From: Hymenobacter metallilatus
GTDB taxonomy: Bacteria; Bacteroidota; Bacteroidia; Cytophagales; Hymenobacteraceae
Reading direction: 5' to 3'
DNA: 64,000 nucleotides
NCBI RefSeq assembly: GCF_003944705.1
Contig: NZ_RWIS01000013.1
Coordinates: 92,797 to 156,796, forward strand
Made by a program: the position numbers and the translations under genes. Below are positions 1-8,674 of the stretch, piece by piece. Every line of letters starts with the position of its first letter. Positions within the stretch are counted from its first letter, which is position 1. The notes under the pieces are model-generated. The model did not search any database and had not been told where the DNA came from. It saw only the letters and a program-made list of their open reading frames with translations.

Positions 1-3000
1 ACCTGGTAGGAGTCGGTCAGGAGGCTGCCGCTGCTGAGCGTCAGAGCCACGCCTACGGGCATGTTCTGGGCCAGTTGCACCAGACCACTGGCTTTGTTTA
101 CAGAAACGGTGGTGAAGCCGGTAGCCGTGGTGCCGCCCAGGGTTTGAGTAGCTGCCGATCCGGTAAATACCACTGGTCCGGCCAGGGTAGCGGTACCGTT
201 GTTGATCCAGTCGCCGTGAATCTGCAGGGTAGCGCCCCCAGCCGTGGCCAGAGTGGCCCCGCTGGCAATTGTGAGGTTCTGGGCAGTATAGGTGCCGGCG
301 GGCAGGCTGGGGTAGCGGCCCAGGCCGGCCGGAATAACGACGCTGGTAGCAGCATCGGGCACTTTACCGTAGCTCCAGTTGGCGCAGTCGGTCCAGGCAG
401 AGCTGGCGCTGCCATTCCAGGTGGTAGTAGGCGTGGCGGGTACGCTTACCGTTACAAAGGCCGACTGCGTGGTGGTGTTGCCCGAGGCATCAGATACGGC
501 TACTGTTACGGTTTGCGGCGTACCTACCTGGGCGCAGGTAAACGTAGCGGGCGTAATCACCACTGAGCTAACGGCGCAGTTGTCGGTAGCCCCGGTGTAC
601 ACCTGGCTCTGGCTGAGCGTAGCCGTGCCGGAGGCACTCAGAGTAAGCGAGGCCGGCTGGGTAAAGGCACTGTTGTTGGGCACCAGAATGTAGAGGCGCT
701 TCACGGTGTAGGTGCTGGCATTGTAGGCAAAAGTCCAGTCGGGGTGGCCGCTGCCTCCCACCTGGCTACCAATGCCCAGGTCACCGATTCCGCCCCCGTC
801 GCCGTTGCTGCCCCAGTTGTTGTAGGCCAGCAGGGTTTGAGCGTTGGTTACGTTATGCACCTGGAAGGAGCCGTAGTTGCGGTTGGCAGCCGGCAGGTCG
901 CCGAAATCATAGAGGCTACCGCTGGCTCCGGGCACATTGCTGGCATTGGTGGGCTGGTAATCGGTGGTCCACATTTCCAGACGGCCGGTGCCCAGGCTAG
1001 TGCCCGTGGTAACGCCCGCGTTGCTGCTGGCAAACACGTTCAGGTTGCTCACGTTCTGGTTCCAGGCCACGTTATTGGCCGTCGGGTTAGGCATACCCAG
1101 CTGCGCCAGTGTGGAAGCGAAGTTGTCCATAGAGGCCCACACCCACTTCGTAACACCTCCGCTCTGCAGCTCCATAAAATAGGCCACGCGGGCGGGCCGG
1201 GCAATGCTTACGCCCGAGTTGTTTACAGCGTAGGGAATGGACGATAAGCCATTAAAGCTGGCCGCGTTGGGAATATTAAGCTGGTAGAGTACGCCATAGT
1301 TGCCGGCCTCGGGTACATTGCTGGTGGCCAGCGCCGGGGCGGCGGGCAATGGGCCACTGCCGGCGGCGGCCGGCGCTGTATTATCAGTTACTGCTACAAG
1401 GGCCTGGGCCGTGCTGGTAGCCCCGCTGGCATCCGTTACGGTCAGGGTAACCGGCAAGCCAGGCGTAACCGGAGCACCCGGTGTGAGCCAGTTGGGGCTG
1501 CTGAAGAGCGTACCGGGGCTGTTAGACGCCGAGGCATCAGTTACGGTAGCACCGGATCCTTCATTGAGGCGGTAATATGCCACCAGGCCGCTGGTGCTGC
1601 CGGGCAGGCTGGCCGCGCGGGCGGTGCTGATTTGCGCAGCCGTACGGGCCACATTCCATACCCGAACCTCATCCAGGCGACCGGTAAGGAACTCGTTGGC
1701 TTGCGGGAATGAGCGTTGGGCCATGCGCCAGGTGGTACCCGTAGTATTGAAAGCCGAGGGGTTCAACTGCACGTCGAGCGCACCGTTTACGTAGAGCTTG
1801 AGGGTAACACCATCGTAGGTAGCAGCCACATGGTTCCAGGCATTCACCGTCAGGACCACATTACCACGCAGGTCGTTGTTTTCGCCCACGTAGTAGAGTC
1901 TGCCGCCATTAATCAGCAGGCCCGAGCGTTGGTTAATGGTGGGCGTACCATAATTAAAGATAACGCCGTTGGCCCCGGCCGCCGTGGGATATACCCAGGC
2001 TTCCAACGTACGGGCCGCGTTGCCCAGGGGCAGGTTAGCATTGGTTCCCTGCACATACTGGGTCGTGCCGTTGAAGCTCAAGGCCGCATTGGTTCCCGCA
2101 GGCACCGCATCGGCGCAGCTGAACGCAGTAGTCGACAGGCTCAAGGCAGCGGGCGTAGCCGGACCACAGTTGGCAGTGCTGCCGTTGTTCACGGCTGTAG
2201 CTGCCACCGAAGCCGCACCACTGGCATTGAGTGTCACCGTCACGTTCTGGGCTACGGCCACCGGGGCCGCGCAGGTAGCAGCACTGATAGTGCCGGAATA
2301 TGCCCCCTGGCCGCTAACGGAAGTTTTATCGGCCCGCAAGCGGTAGTAATACGTAGTACTGGCGGTCAGACCGGTAATGGGTTGGCTGGTAGCGCCAGCT
2401 GCCGGGGTGAGCGTGCTTACGCCCGATGCAAACGTGGCCGAAGTGGAGTAATCGAGTACATAACTGGTAACCGTACCCACTGCCGGAGCCGTCCAGGTGG
2501 CCGTAAAGCCGGTGCTACCAATAGTGGTAGCAGCCGTGGCCGTGGGCACTACCAGAGCGTAGCTTTCCAGGTAATTTGAGGTGGTGGTGCCAGTCAGCGC
2601 AAAATTGGTGAGCGTGCCCGTAAAGGCGTTGTTGCTCTGGTCATAGAGCGTAGTCAGGCCCGCGTTGTTACCGCCGGCGGCGCCCTGGTCGAAGCTCAGG
2701 TACAGGCTCAGGCTGGCCGGCACGCTGGCAGTGGTGCTGAGCATATCGGCCTGCACCTGGGCCTGCGTGAGGGCAGCAGTATACATGCGCACCTCATCGA
2801 GCTTGCCATTAAAGAAGCGTTGCGGACTACCACTGAGCCAGCTACCAATGCTGTAGGGAGTTGCCGCTACCGCTACGGCCGTTGTGTACGTTCCCGTATG
2901 GTTCAGTACCCCGTTCACGTAAAATCTTACCGTTCTGGCGCTGGCCGAGTACACAACAGCTACGTGCGACCAACGGCCGGTAGGCAGGGCTGTAGTTGAA

Positions 3001-5465
3001 ACCACATCTACCGGACTGTTACCATTCACACTGAAGCCCAGGTTGTTACCATAGAACTGGCAATGCATGGCTTGGCCCGGGAAATTATCAGCCATTATTA
3101 GCGCATCCAGGGAGCCACTAAAGGCCGCTGGATTCACCCAGGCTTCCAGGGTAAGCTCCGCCGTGGCAGGCAAAGTGCTAGCCATGCGCACGTAGTCATC
3201 GGTTCCATCGAAGGCCAGGGCATTGCCAGGCGGTGGCAGGAAAACGAAGGCCGTACTGGTTACCGTACCCCCCGGCGTAGTTACCAGACTCGTGCCGGTA
3301 GCCGTAGCGCCAGCCGGTACCCGAAAGGTAATGCTGGTGGCCGTATTGGTAAGAATTGTAGCCGCCGCACCGTTGATAGTCAGGGCCGTAGCTCCGGCCA
3401 GGTTGGTACCGGTGAGTGTAGCGGGCAGGCCGGCCCCCGCCGGATTGGGGCTGAAGCTGGTAATAGTGGGAGCCGGCGGCTGGTTGAGGCGCAGCTCTAC
3501 TGCCGTGCTGCCGTTGTTGCCCACAAACAGGTCCAGGTCACCGTCGTTGTCGATGTCGGCCAGTACCGGGCTGTACCGGTCGCCGCCCAGGGCCAGATTG
3601 GTAGTGCCGCTGAAGGTGCCGCTGCCGTTATTAAAGCGAATACTGGCGGTGCCATTAGGCGAGCTATTAAAATTCGCCGTAGCCAGGTCCAGGTCACCGT
3701 CACTGTCCAAATCACCCAGAGTAATGCCCTGGGGTGAGGGACTCACGGTAATTTCCTGATTCGCAGCAAAAAGGCCAGTACCGCTGTTCAGGCGGATACT
3801 CACTGTACCGCTTCCCAGGTTGGATACCGCCATATCCAGGTCTCCGTCGCCGTCCAGGTCGCCCAGGGAAATGCGGCCGGGGTTAGTACCTACGCCCGGG
3901 TTATAGGAGCCACTGAATGAGCCGCTGCCGTCGTTCAGGCGCACGGCCACCGAGTTGGAGTTGTAACATGGAGCCAGCAGGTCCAGGTCGCCGTCGGCAT
4001 CCACATCACCCAGGGTCAACCCAAAGCAGCTGGAGCTCACTCCGATAACCTGAGCACTACTGAAGGAGCCGCTACCGGAGTTTATCAGTACGGTGATGGA
4101 GCTATTGTTGGCCACGAAGTTCACTACCAGCGCATCCAGGTCGCCATCGGCATCCACATCGCCCAGGGTCAGCGCATACGGTGTGCCGATGCTCAGATCC
4201 TGGCCGCCAGAAAAGGTGCCGCTGCCGTTGTTCAGCCGGACGCTTACCTGTCCGCCGGAGAAATTTCCGGTCATGATATCCAGGTCACCATCGGCGTCCA
4301 GGTCGCCCAGCGCCAGCGTGTTGGGGCTGATGGGTACCGAAGCGGCCGTGCCAGCCGTAAAGCCACCGGCACCATTGCCGAGCAGTACGTTTACCGTATT
4401 GCCGCTACCCGCCGTGAGCAGGTCAAGGTTACCGTCGCCGTTCACGTCGCCTACACTCAGGGAGCGGGGCGAGAATCCCCCGTTAATTGTGGTACTGGCA
4501 GGAAAGTTTCCCCGGCCCGAACCACCGGCAGCCGTTGTAAACTGATACACCTGCTTGTTGGTGGTAGCGGCGCCCCCAGTGCTGGTTACAGTGGCCGGAA
4601 TGCTGGTAAACACCGTTTCACCGGGTTCAAAGCTCACGCTGGGGTCGAAGGTGACGGTGCTGCCGCTGGTGCTGTAGGTGCCGGCTTTCCGCCCCCCGGC
4701 CTGGGCCGAGAACACCCGGATAGTGCTGGCCGTAGCCGAGTTGATATTCTGGGAAAAACCAACCTGCACGTTGCTGCCCGCAGCGGCCGTTTTGGCATTG
4801 CGCACGGGCGCCAGGCTGGTTACAGCCGGTGGGTCGACGGTAAATGCAGTGGAGGTGAAGGTGGCGTAGGTACCGTCGTTGGCCGGCTGAATGCTGCCAA
4901 CCAGTACGCCGTCGATATATACATTCAGGTTCTGGTTGTTGCTGGAGCAGCAGTTGCGTTGCGCTACCTGAAAGCGGACCCGGTACTGCCCCGTGCCGAG
5001 AGTAAGGGTTTGCTGAATCTGCCCGTTGGCCGTACCCGCCGTGCTCTGCACAAACGCCACGGCAGAGCCGTTGGGCGTAATGGGTGCGCCAAAGCCTCCT
5101 CCATTCAGGGCAATACCCGAGCGGGAATTGAACGCCCATGATGCTCCGGCGGGCGCGTAACCATAGCTGCCGTTGCCTAATGCGCCGTAGCTTTCAAAAC
5201 TGGGGTTGGTCACGGCCCCGCTTATCACAATGCCATCCGACACCCGCACAATTTCTACCAGATCAACGAAGGCCGTCACGTCGGCGCTGGTGTTGCCCGT
5301 ACCCTGAATCAGGAGGACAGGATTGGCGGCCCAAGCGGATGCAGAGCTGGTCAGCAGCAGTAACAGCAGCAGCCAGGCGCTCCGCCAGGCCGGGTGGCGA
5401 GAGGGAGTGGTGGTTAGCTGCGTAGTGGGGTAAACCCCACGAATGAGTAGAGGTGTTCGGTGCAT
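1..5465 (-). CDS. Giant secreted multidomain surface protein, C-terminus outside window
   Basis: The minus strand reads open from an ATG at 5465 to the window edge, giving 1,821 codons without a stop in the stretches I translated. Residues 31-46 form a hydrophobic signal core ending ASAWA. After it come an NPSFE-type lectin-like module (about 65-205) and a Big_5-like Ig domain (215-310). FG-GAP/VCBS repeats with calcium-type loops such as DLDADGDLD occupy 325-660. An IPT/TIG domain (660-745), a LamG domain (745-950), an FN3 domain (970-1045), a second LamG (1115-1300) and HYR-like modules follow. The composition is typical of type IX-secreted surface proteins of Bacteroidota, but the C-terminal sorting domain would lie outside, so the secretion route is inferred. 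The substrate is unknown. The response regulator gene lies just downstream of the start on the same strand, outside the reading direction. Confidence 0.85.
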   Translation of the reverse strand, partial: MHRTPLLIRGVYPTTQLTTTPSRHPAWRSAWLLLLLLLTSSASAWAANPVLLIQGTGNTSADVTAFVDLVEIVRVSDGIVISGAVTNPSFESYGALGNGSYGYAPAGASWAFNSRSGIALNGGGFGAPITPNGSAVAFVQSTAGTANGQIQQTLTLGTGQYRVRFQVAQRNCCSSNNQNLNVYIDGVLVGSIQPANDGTYATFTSTAFTVDPPAVTSLAPVRNAKTAAAGSNVQVGFSQNINSATASTIRVFSAQAGGRKAGTYSTSGSTVTFDPSVSFEPGETVFTSIPATVTSTGGAATTNKQVYQFTTAAGGSGRGNFPASTTINGGFSPRSLSVGDVNGDGNLDLLTAGSGNTVNVLLGNGAGGFTAGTAASVPISPNTLALGDLDADGDLDIMTGNFSGGQVSVRLNNGSGTFSGGQDLSIGTPYALTLGDVDADGDLDALVVNFVANNSSITVLINSGSGSFSSAQVIGVSSSCFGLTLGDVDADGDLDLLAPCYNSNSVAVRLNDGSGSFSGSYNPGVGTNPGRISLGDLDGDGDLDMAVSNLGSGTVSIRLNSGTGLFAANQEITVSPSPQGITLGDLDSDGDLDLATANFNSSPNGTASIRFNNGSGTFSGTTNLALGGDRYSPVLADIDNDGDLDLFVGNNGSTAVELRLNQPPAPTITSFSPNPAGAGLPATLTGTNLAGATALTINGAAATILTNTATSITFRVPAGATATGTSLVTTPGGTVTSTAFVFLPPPGNALAFDGTDDYVRMASTLPATAELTLEAWVNPAAFSGSLDALIMADNFPGQAMHCQFYGNNLGFSVNGNSPVDVVSTTALPTGRWSHVAVVYSASARTVRFYVNGVLNHTGTYTTAVAVAATPYSIGSWLSGSPQRFFNGKLDEVRMYTAALTQAQVQADMLSTTASVPASLSLYLSFDQGAAGGNNAGLTTLYDQSNNAFTGTLTNFALTGTTTSNYLESYALVVPTATAATTIGSTGFTATWTAPAVGTVTSYVLDYSTSATFASGVSTLTPAAGATSQPITGLTASTTYYYRLRADKTSVSGQGAYSGTISAATCAAPVAVAQNVTVTLNASGAASVAATAVNNGSTANCGPATPAALSLSTTAFSCADAVPAGTNAALSFNGTTQYVQGTNANLPLGNAARTLEAWVYPTAAGANGVIFNYGTPTINQRSGLLINGGRLYYVGENNDLRGNVVLTVNAWNHVAATYDGVTLKLYVNGALDVQLNPSAFNTTGTTWRMAQRSFPQANEFLTGRLDEVRVWNVARTAAQISTARAASLPGSTSGLVAYYRLNEGSGATVTDASASNSPGTLFSSPNWLTPGAPVTPGLPVTLTVTDASGATSTAQALVAVTDNTAPAAAGSGPLPAAPALATSNVPEAGNYGVLYQLNIPNAASFNGLSSIPYAVNNSGVSIARPARVAYFMELQSGGVTKWVWASMDNFASTLAQLGMPNPTANNVAWNQNVSNLNVFASSNAGVTTGTSLGTGRLEMWTTDYQPTNASNVPGASGSLYDFGDLPAANRNYGSFQVHNVTNAQTLLAYNNWGSNGDGGGIGDLGIGSQVGGSGHPDWTFAYNASTYTVKRLYILVPNNSAFTQPASLTLSASGTATLSQSQVYTGATDNCAVSSVVITPATFTCAQVGTPQTVTVAVSDASGNTTTQSAFVTVSVPATPTTTWNGSASSAWTDCANWSYGKVPDAATSVVIPAGLGRYPSLPAGTYTAQNLTIASGATLATAGGATLQIHGDWINNGTATLAGPVVFTGSAATQTLGGTTATGFTTVSVNKASGLVQLAQNMPVGVALTLSSGSLLTDSYQ

Positions 5466-5535
5466 AGAGTAGAGAAAAGGGTACGAACAAGGGAAAGCCC
5501 GGCAGGCGCTCCGGATGGGGCTGCCGGGCCGGAGG

Positions 5536-6195
5536 TTAGCGACGGTAGCCGCGGGCCAGCAGCTCGGCCTTGGAGTTGACCTGCAGCTTGCGGTACACCT
5601 GCCGGATGTGGCTGCGCACGGTGTCGATGCTCAGAAAGAGCCGGTCGGCAATGCGCTGGTAGCTCAGACCATCCTCAATGCCGCGCACGATGTCCTGCTC
5701 CCGGGCCGTGAGGGGCTCCAGCGCCGGACGCGGAACTGGCTGGAAGTGGCGGATCACGTGGCGGGCAATGCTGGGCGACATGGGCGAACCGCCGGCCGCC
5801 ACCTGCAACAAGTGCTCCTTGAGCAGCGTCAGGGGCGTGTCCTTCTCCAGGTAGCCCACGGCCCCGGCGCGTAAGGCCTCAAATACCCGCTCGGCATCGG
5901 TGTACACGCTTAGCATCACCACTTCAACGCCGGGCAGGCGCTGCCGCAAATGGGCCAGCCCCTCAATGCCCGACATACCCGGCAGACCGATATCGGAGAG
6001 GACGAGTGTGGGCGGCACGGCCAGAACCTCTACCCCCGCCAGGAAATCCTCGACGGAGGCAGTGCTGAGTACGCACGTAAACTCAGGTTGCGCGCACAGG
6101 TAGCCGGTTAGCGCCTCCCGAATAGTAGGCTGGTCTTCGATGATGCCGAGGGTAATCACGCTACAAAGGTTAGGTTTTCGGCAGTGCCAGGCCAT
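5536..6195 (-). CDS. NarL/FixJ-type response regulator
   Basis: 219 residues from the ATG. A GTG at codon 13 (6159) gives the more usual N-terminus VITLGIIEDQPTIREAL and may be the true start. The receiver domain spans about 15-130 with acidic residues E20 and D21, phospho-acceptor D68 in LVLSDIGLPG and the conserved Lys in GYLEKDT. A LuxR-type helix-turn-helix follows (about 150-215, LTAREQDIVRGIEDGL and SIDTVRSHIRQVYRKL). It should bind DNA when phosphorylated. The partner is very probably the sensor kinase encoded just upstream on the same strand (6484-8478), about 290 bases away across a palindromic repeat cluster. Targets are unknown; the adjacent giant surface protein gene is only a guess. 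Confidence 0.92.
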   Translation of the reverse strand: MAWHCRKPNLCSVITLGIIEDQPTIREALTGYLCAQPEFTCVLSTASVEDFLAGVEVLAVPPTLVLSDIGLPGMSGIEGLAHLRQRLPGVEVVMLSVYTDAERVFEALRAGAVGYLEKDTPLTLLKEHLLQVAAGGSPMSPSIARHVIRHFQPVPRPALEPLTAREQDIVRGIEDGLSYQRIADRLFLSIDTVRSHIRQVYRKLQVNSKAELLARGYRR

Positions 6196-6257
6196 AGCAT
6201 GGACATGTGAAATTGCCGGGCACGGCTCAGGCTTGAGAAGGGCATTCTGCGCAAATA

Positions 6258-6464
6258 GAACGTCCTTCCGAGCGAAGCCGAGGAATCTCGCGTACTGACG
6301 TTGGGGGTTACTTTGACAACCTCAGCACGCGAGATGCCTCGGCTTCGCTCGGAAGGACAGTTACCACTACAACGTCAGCACGCGAGATTCCTCCTTGGTC
6401 GGAAGGACAGTTACCTTCTAACGTCAGCACGCGAGATGCCTCGGCTTTGCTCGGAAGGACGTTC
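6258..6464. repeat. Cluster of REP-like palindromic arms (family B)
   Basis: One left arm (6258-6302, CGTCCTTCCGAGCGAAGCC onward to the element centre) is followed by three right arms in the opposite sense (6319-6359, 6371-6410, 6420-6464), each containing CACGCGAGAT and ending in CGGAAGGAC. The left arm can pair with any of the three. The middle right arm has lost part of the GCCTCGGCTTCGCT segment. The cluster fills the gap between the kinase and response regulator genes. A diverged copy lies at 15004-15078. Confidence 0.8.
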
Positions 6465-6483
6465 TGCCAACTTACCCACTCTC

Positions 6484-8478
6484 CTATCCCAGCGGCAGGC
6501 GGGCCAGCACCCGGAAGCCCTGCTCCAATGAATCGTAGCTGACGGTGCCGGCGGCGGCGGCGGCCCGGGCCTGCATATTGCGTAGGCCCTGTCCGGCAGG
6601 GCGTACTGGCAGTGGCCCGCCCCGGCCATCGTCGAGCACTTCCAGCTGCAGCTGGCGGCCAAGTAGCTGCAAGCGCACCGTGACCAGGGTGGCCTGGGCG
6701 TGCTTTACCGCGTTGTGCAATGCTTCCTTATAAATCAGATACAGAGCCTGACGGGTGCTGAGCGGCACAGCTACCGTAAGCAAGGCCGGGTCGGCGAAAA
6801 AATCCAGCTCCAACCCGGCCGGGGGCAATACCTGGTGGGCATGGTCGCGCATGCGGTCTAGTACGCTGATAAACGAATCATTGCGGGCATCAATGCCCCA
6901 CACTACGTCGCTCATCTGCCGGGCGGCCATGCGGCTGGTTTCGGCCATATGGTCGAGGTGGCCGCGCTGCTGCTCGGGCGGGTACAGGCCTTCGCGTAGC
7001 ATTGTACTCTGCAGAGAAATCTGGGTGAGCAGGGAGCCCACATCATCGTGCAGGTCGGCGGCCAGGCTGGTGCGTAAGGCAGCCTCCCGAGCCGTCTGCC
7101 GCCGCCGATACTGCCACACCCCACCCACGGCCAGCAGAGCCAGAAGCAAGCCCACCCCAACCAAAACCGCCACCTGCCACTGCTGGCGGAGCCGGGCCAG
7201 TTGCCGTTCCTGTTCCTGCAGCTTCGTGCGCTGGGTCAGGAGCTGAATCTTAGCTTTCTGTTGCCGCAGCTTGTTGCGGTACTGCAGCGCAATGGTACGG
7301 CGGCTTACTTCGGCCCCACTCAAACTGTCGCGCGTGGCCATGAAGAGTTGCTGCGCCTGGTAGGCTTGTGCGTACCGGCCCTGAGCAGCGTAGGCACGAG
7401 CCAATACCTCATGGGCGTCGCGGATGCCCTCCGGTACCCGAATTGCTCTGGCTACCTGCAAGCCTTGGCGGGCAAACTGTACGGCGCTATCGGGGCGGGA
7501 CAGCCGTAGGCTGCTACGGGCCAGCAACACCAGCACCCGGGGCACAGCCAGCGGTAGCACCCGCATAGCCTGAGGCAGTGCGGGACGGGCACGGGCCAGG
7601 GCTGCTTCGTAGCCACCCTGCTGCTCATCCATCTCCGCCAGGTTGATTTCCATGCGCAGGATTTCGGGAGCCAGGTTCAGCTTTTTGCTGATTACCATAC
7701 TCTGCCGGTAAAACTGCCGGGCCTCCTCCCAGCGCCGCTGCTGCCGCCGCACCTCACCCAACTCCCCGTATATCAGGTTCAGTCGGTCGGGATAATCGTA
7801 GCGTAACGATACCTCCAGGGCGTGCTGCAGATATTCCTCGGCAATGGCCAGCTCCCCAATCTGCCGGTACACGTTGCCAATCTGAATCTGAAGACTTGTA
7901 TAAAAGCGGCGGGTGTCCCCATAGTCGTACCTTGGCGACACCCGGAAATAATATGACAGGGCAGTGGCGTACTGGCCCTGCTGAGCGGCAATTTTGGCGA
8001 ACCGGCCTACGCAGCGAATCTGACCACCAATATTGTGGATGCGGGTAAACTCGGCTTCGGAACGCTGCAGCCAGTGTTTGGCTTCCTCGTAGTCACCCAC
8101 CAGAATGTAGCCGTCGGCCACATCCAGCATTGTTTCCGCCTTATAGTCGCGGTAATTCAGCTGCTGGGCCAGGCGGAGGGCCTCTTTCAGCACGGGCAGT
8201 CCCGCCCGTACATCGCGCTGCTGGATTTCCCAGGCCAAGCGGGTCATGTAGTCAATCTTGATAGTATCCAGCGTGTGGTGGGCCGCTACCAGGGCGCGCA
8301 AACTATCAATGCGGCGCTGACTGGTGCGCTGTACACTCAGGGCCGATAGTTCCGGCGGAACTCCGCTTGCCGCTGCCTTGGCCGCCCGTAGTGGTGCCGG
8401 AGCGGCCGGGGCCGCTCCTCTCAACTGCCCGGTTAACAGCAGTAGCAGCATGAGTCCACCAAGAAGAAATCGGGTCAT
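6484..8478 (-). CDS. TPR-containing sensor histidine kinase (HisKA_3/HATPase type)
   Basis: About 664 residues from the ATG at 8478. This start is chosen because it gives a clean signal peptide (MTRFLLGGLMLLLLLTG); an upstream start at 8517 would bury it. The predicted periplasmic part (about 45-345) is a run of tetratricopeptide repeats. A coiled coil (about 390-430), a membrane segment near 435-455 and a short basic stretch follow. The HisKA_3-like DHp domain has the phospho-acceptor His in LHDDVGSLLTQ (about residue 476). The HATPase domain carries N-box-like residues (YKEALHNAVKHA) and the G box DDGRGG near 616. This layout is the common Bacteroidota TPR-kinase. It presumably phosphorylates the NarL-type regulator at 5536-6195; the signal is unknown. 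Confidence 0.93.
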   Translation of the reverse strand: MTRFLLGGLMLLLLLTGQLRGAAPAAPAPLRAAKAAASGVPPELSALSVQRTSQRRIDSLRALVAAHHTLDTIKIDYMTRLAWEIQQRDVRAGLPVLKEALRLAQQLNYRDYKAETMLDVADGYILVGDYEEAKHWLQRSEAEFTRIHNIGGQIRCVGRFAKIAAQQGQYATALSYYFRVSPRYDYGDTRRFYTSLQIQIGNVYRQIGELAIAEEYLQHALEVSLRYDYPDRLNLIYGELGEVRRQQRRWEEARQFYRQSMVISKKLNLAPEILRMEINLAEMDEQQGGYEAALARARPALPQAMRVLPLAVPRVLVLLARSSLRLSRPDSAVQFARQGLQVARAIRVPEGIRDAHEVLARAYAAQGRYAQAYQAQQLFMATRDSLSGAEVSRRTIALQYRNKLRQQKAKIQLLTQRTKLQEQERQLARLRQQWQVAVLVGVGLLLALLAVGGVWQYRRRQTAREAALRTSLAADLHDDVGSLLTQISLQSTMLREGLYPPEQQRGHLDHMAETSRMAARQMSDVVWGIDARNDSFISVLDRMRDHAHQVLPPAGLELDFFADPALLTVAVPLSTRQALYLIYKEALHNAVKHAQATLVTVRLQLLGRQLQLEVLDDGRGGPLPVRPAGQGLRNMQARAAAAAGTVSYDSLEQGFRVLARLPLG

Positions 8479-8589
8479 GCAGGTAAGTAGCTGAGCCTGG
8501 GGAAAAAGGTGGTACAATATACGGCATTTCGGATACTGCTTCTGTACAGCCCCGGGCTCAGCCTGCCCATATAGGCAGGGCGCAGCCAG

Positions 8590-8656
8590 GCCAGCTCCTA
8601 CCCAAACTGCCCCCTCTGGCGCGCGGCCGGAGGGGGCAGTTTGGGTAGGAGCTGGC
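8590..8656. terminator. Long perfect-stem bidirectional terminator-like hairpin
   Basis: Arms of 26 bp (8591-8616 and 8630-8655) are perfectly complementary, extended by one more G-C pair, with a 13-base loop. It lies just past the parE stop codon (8675) and before the start of the kinase gene. There is no clear T-run, so termination is inferred from stem strength and position. Confidence 0.6.
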
Positions 8657-8674
8657 TCTAAAGTTCAGGAGCTA

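Noticed and set aside
744..2579. Plus-strand open frames in the first 5 kb
   Set aside because: They are antisense to the giant surface protein, whose minus-strand translation has clear domains.
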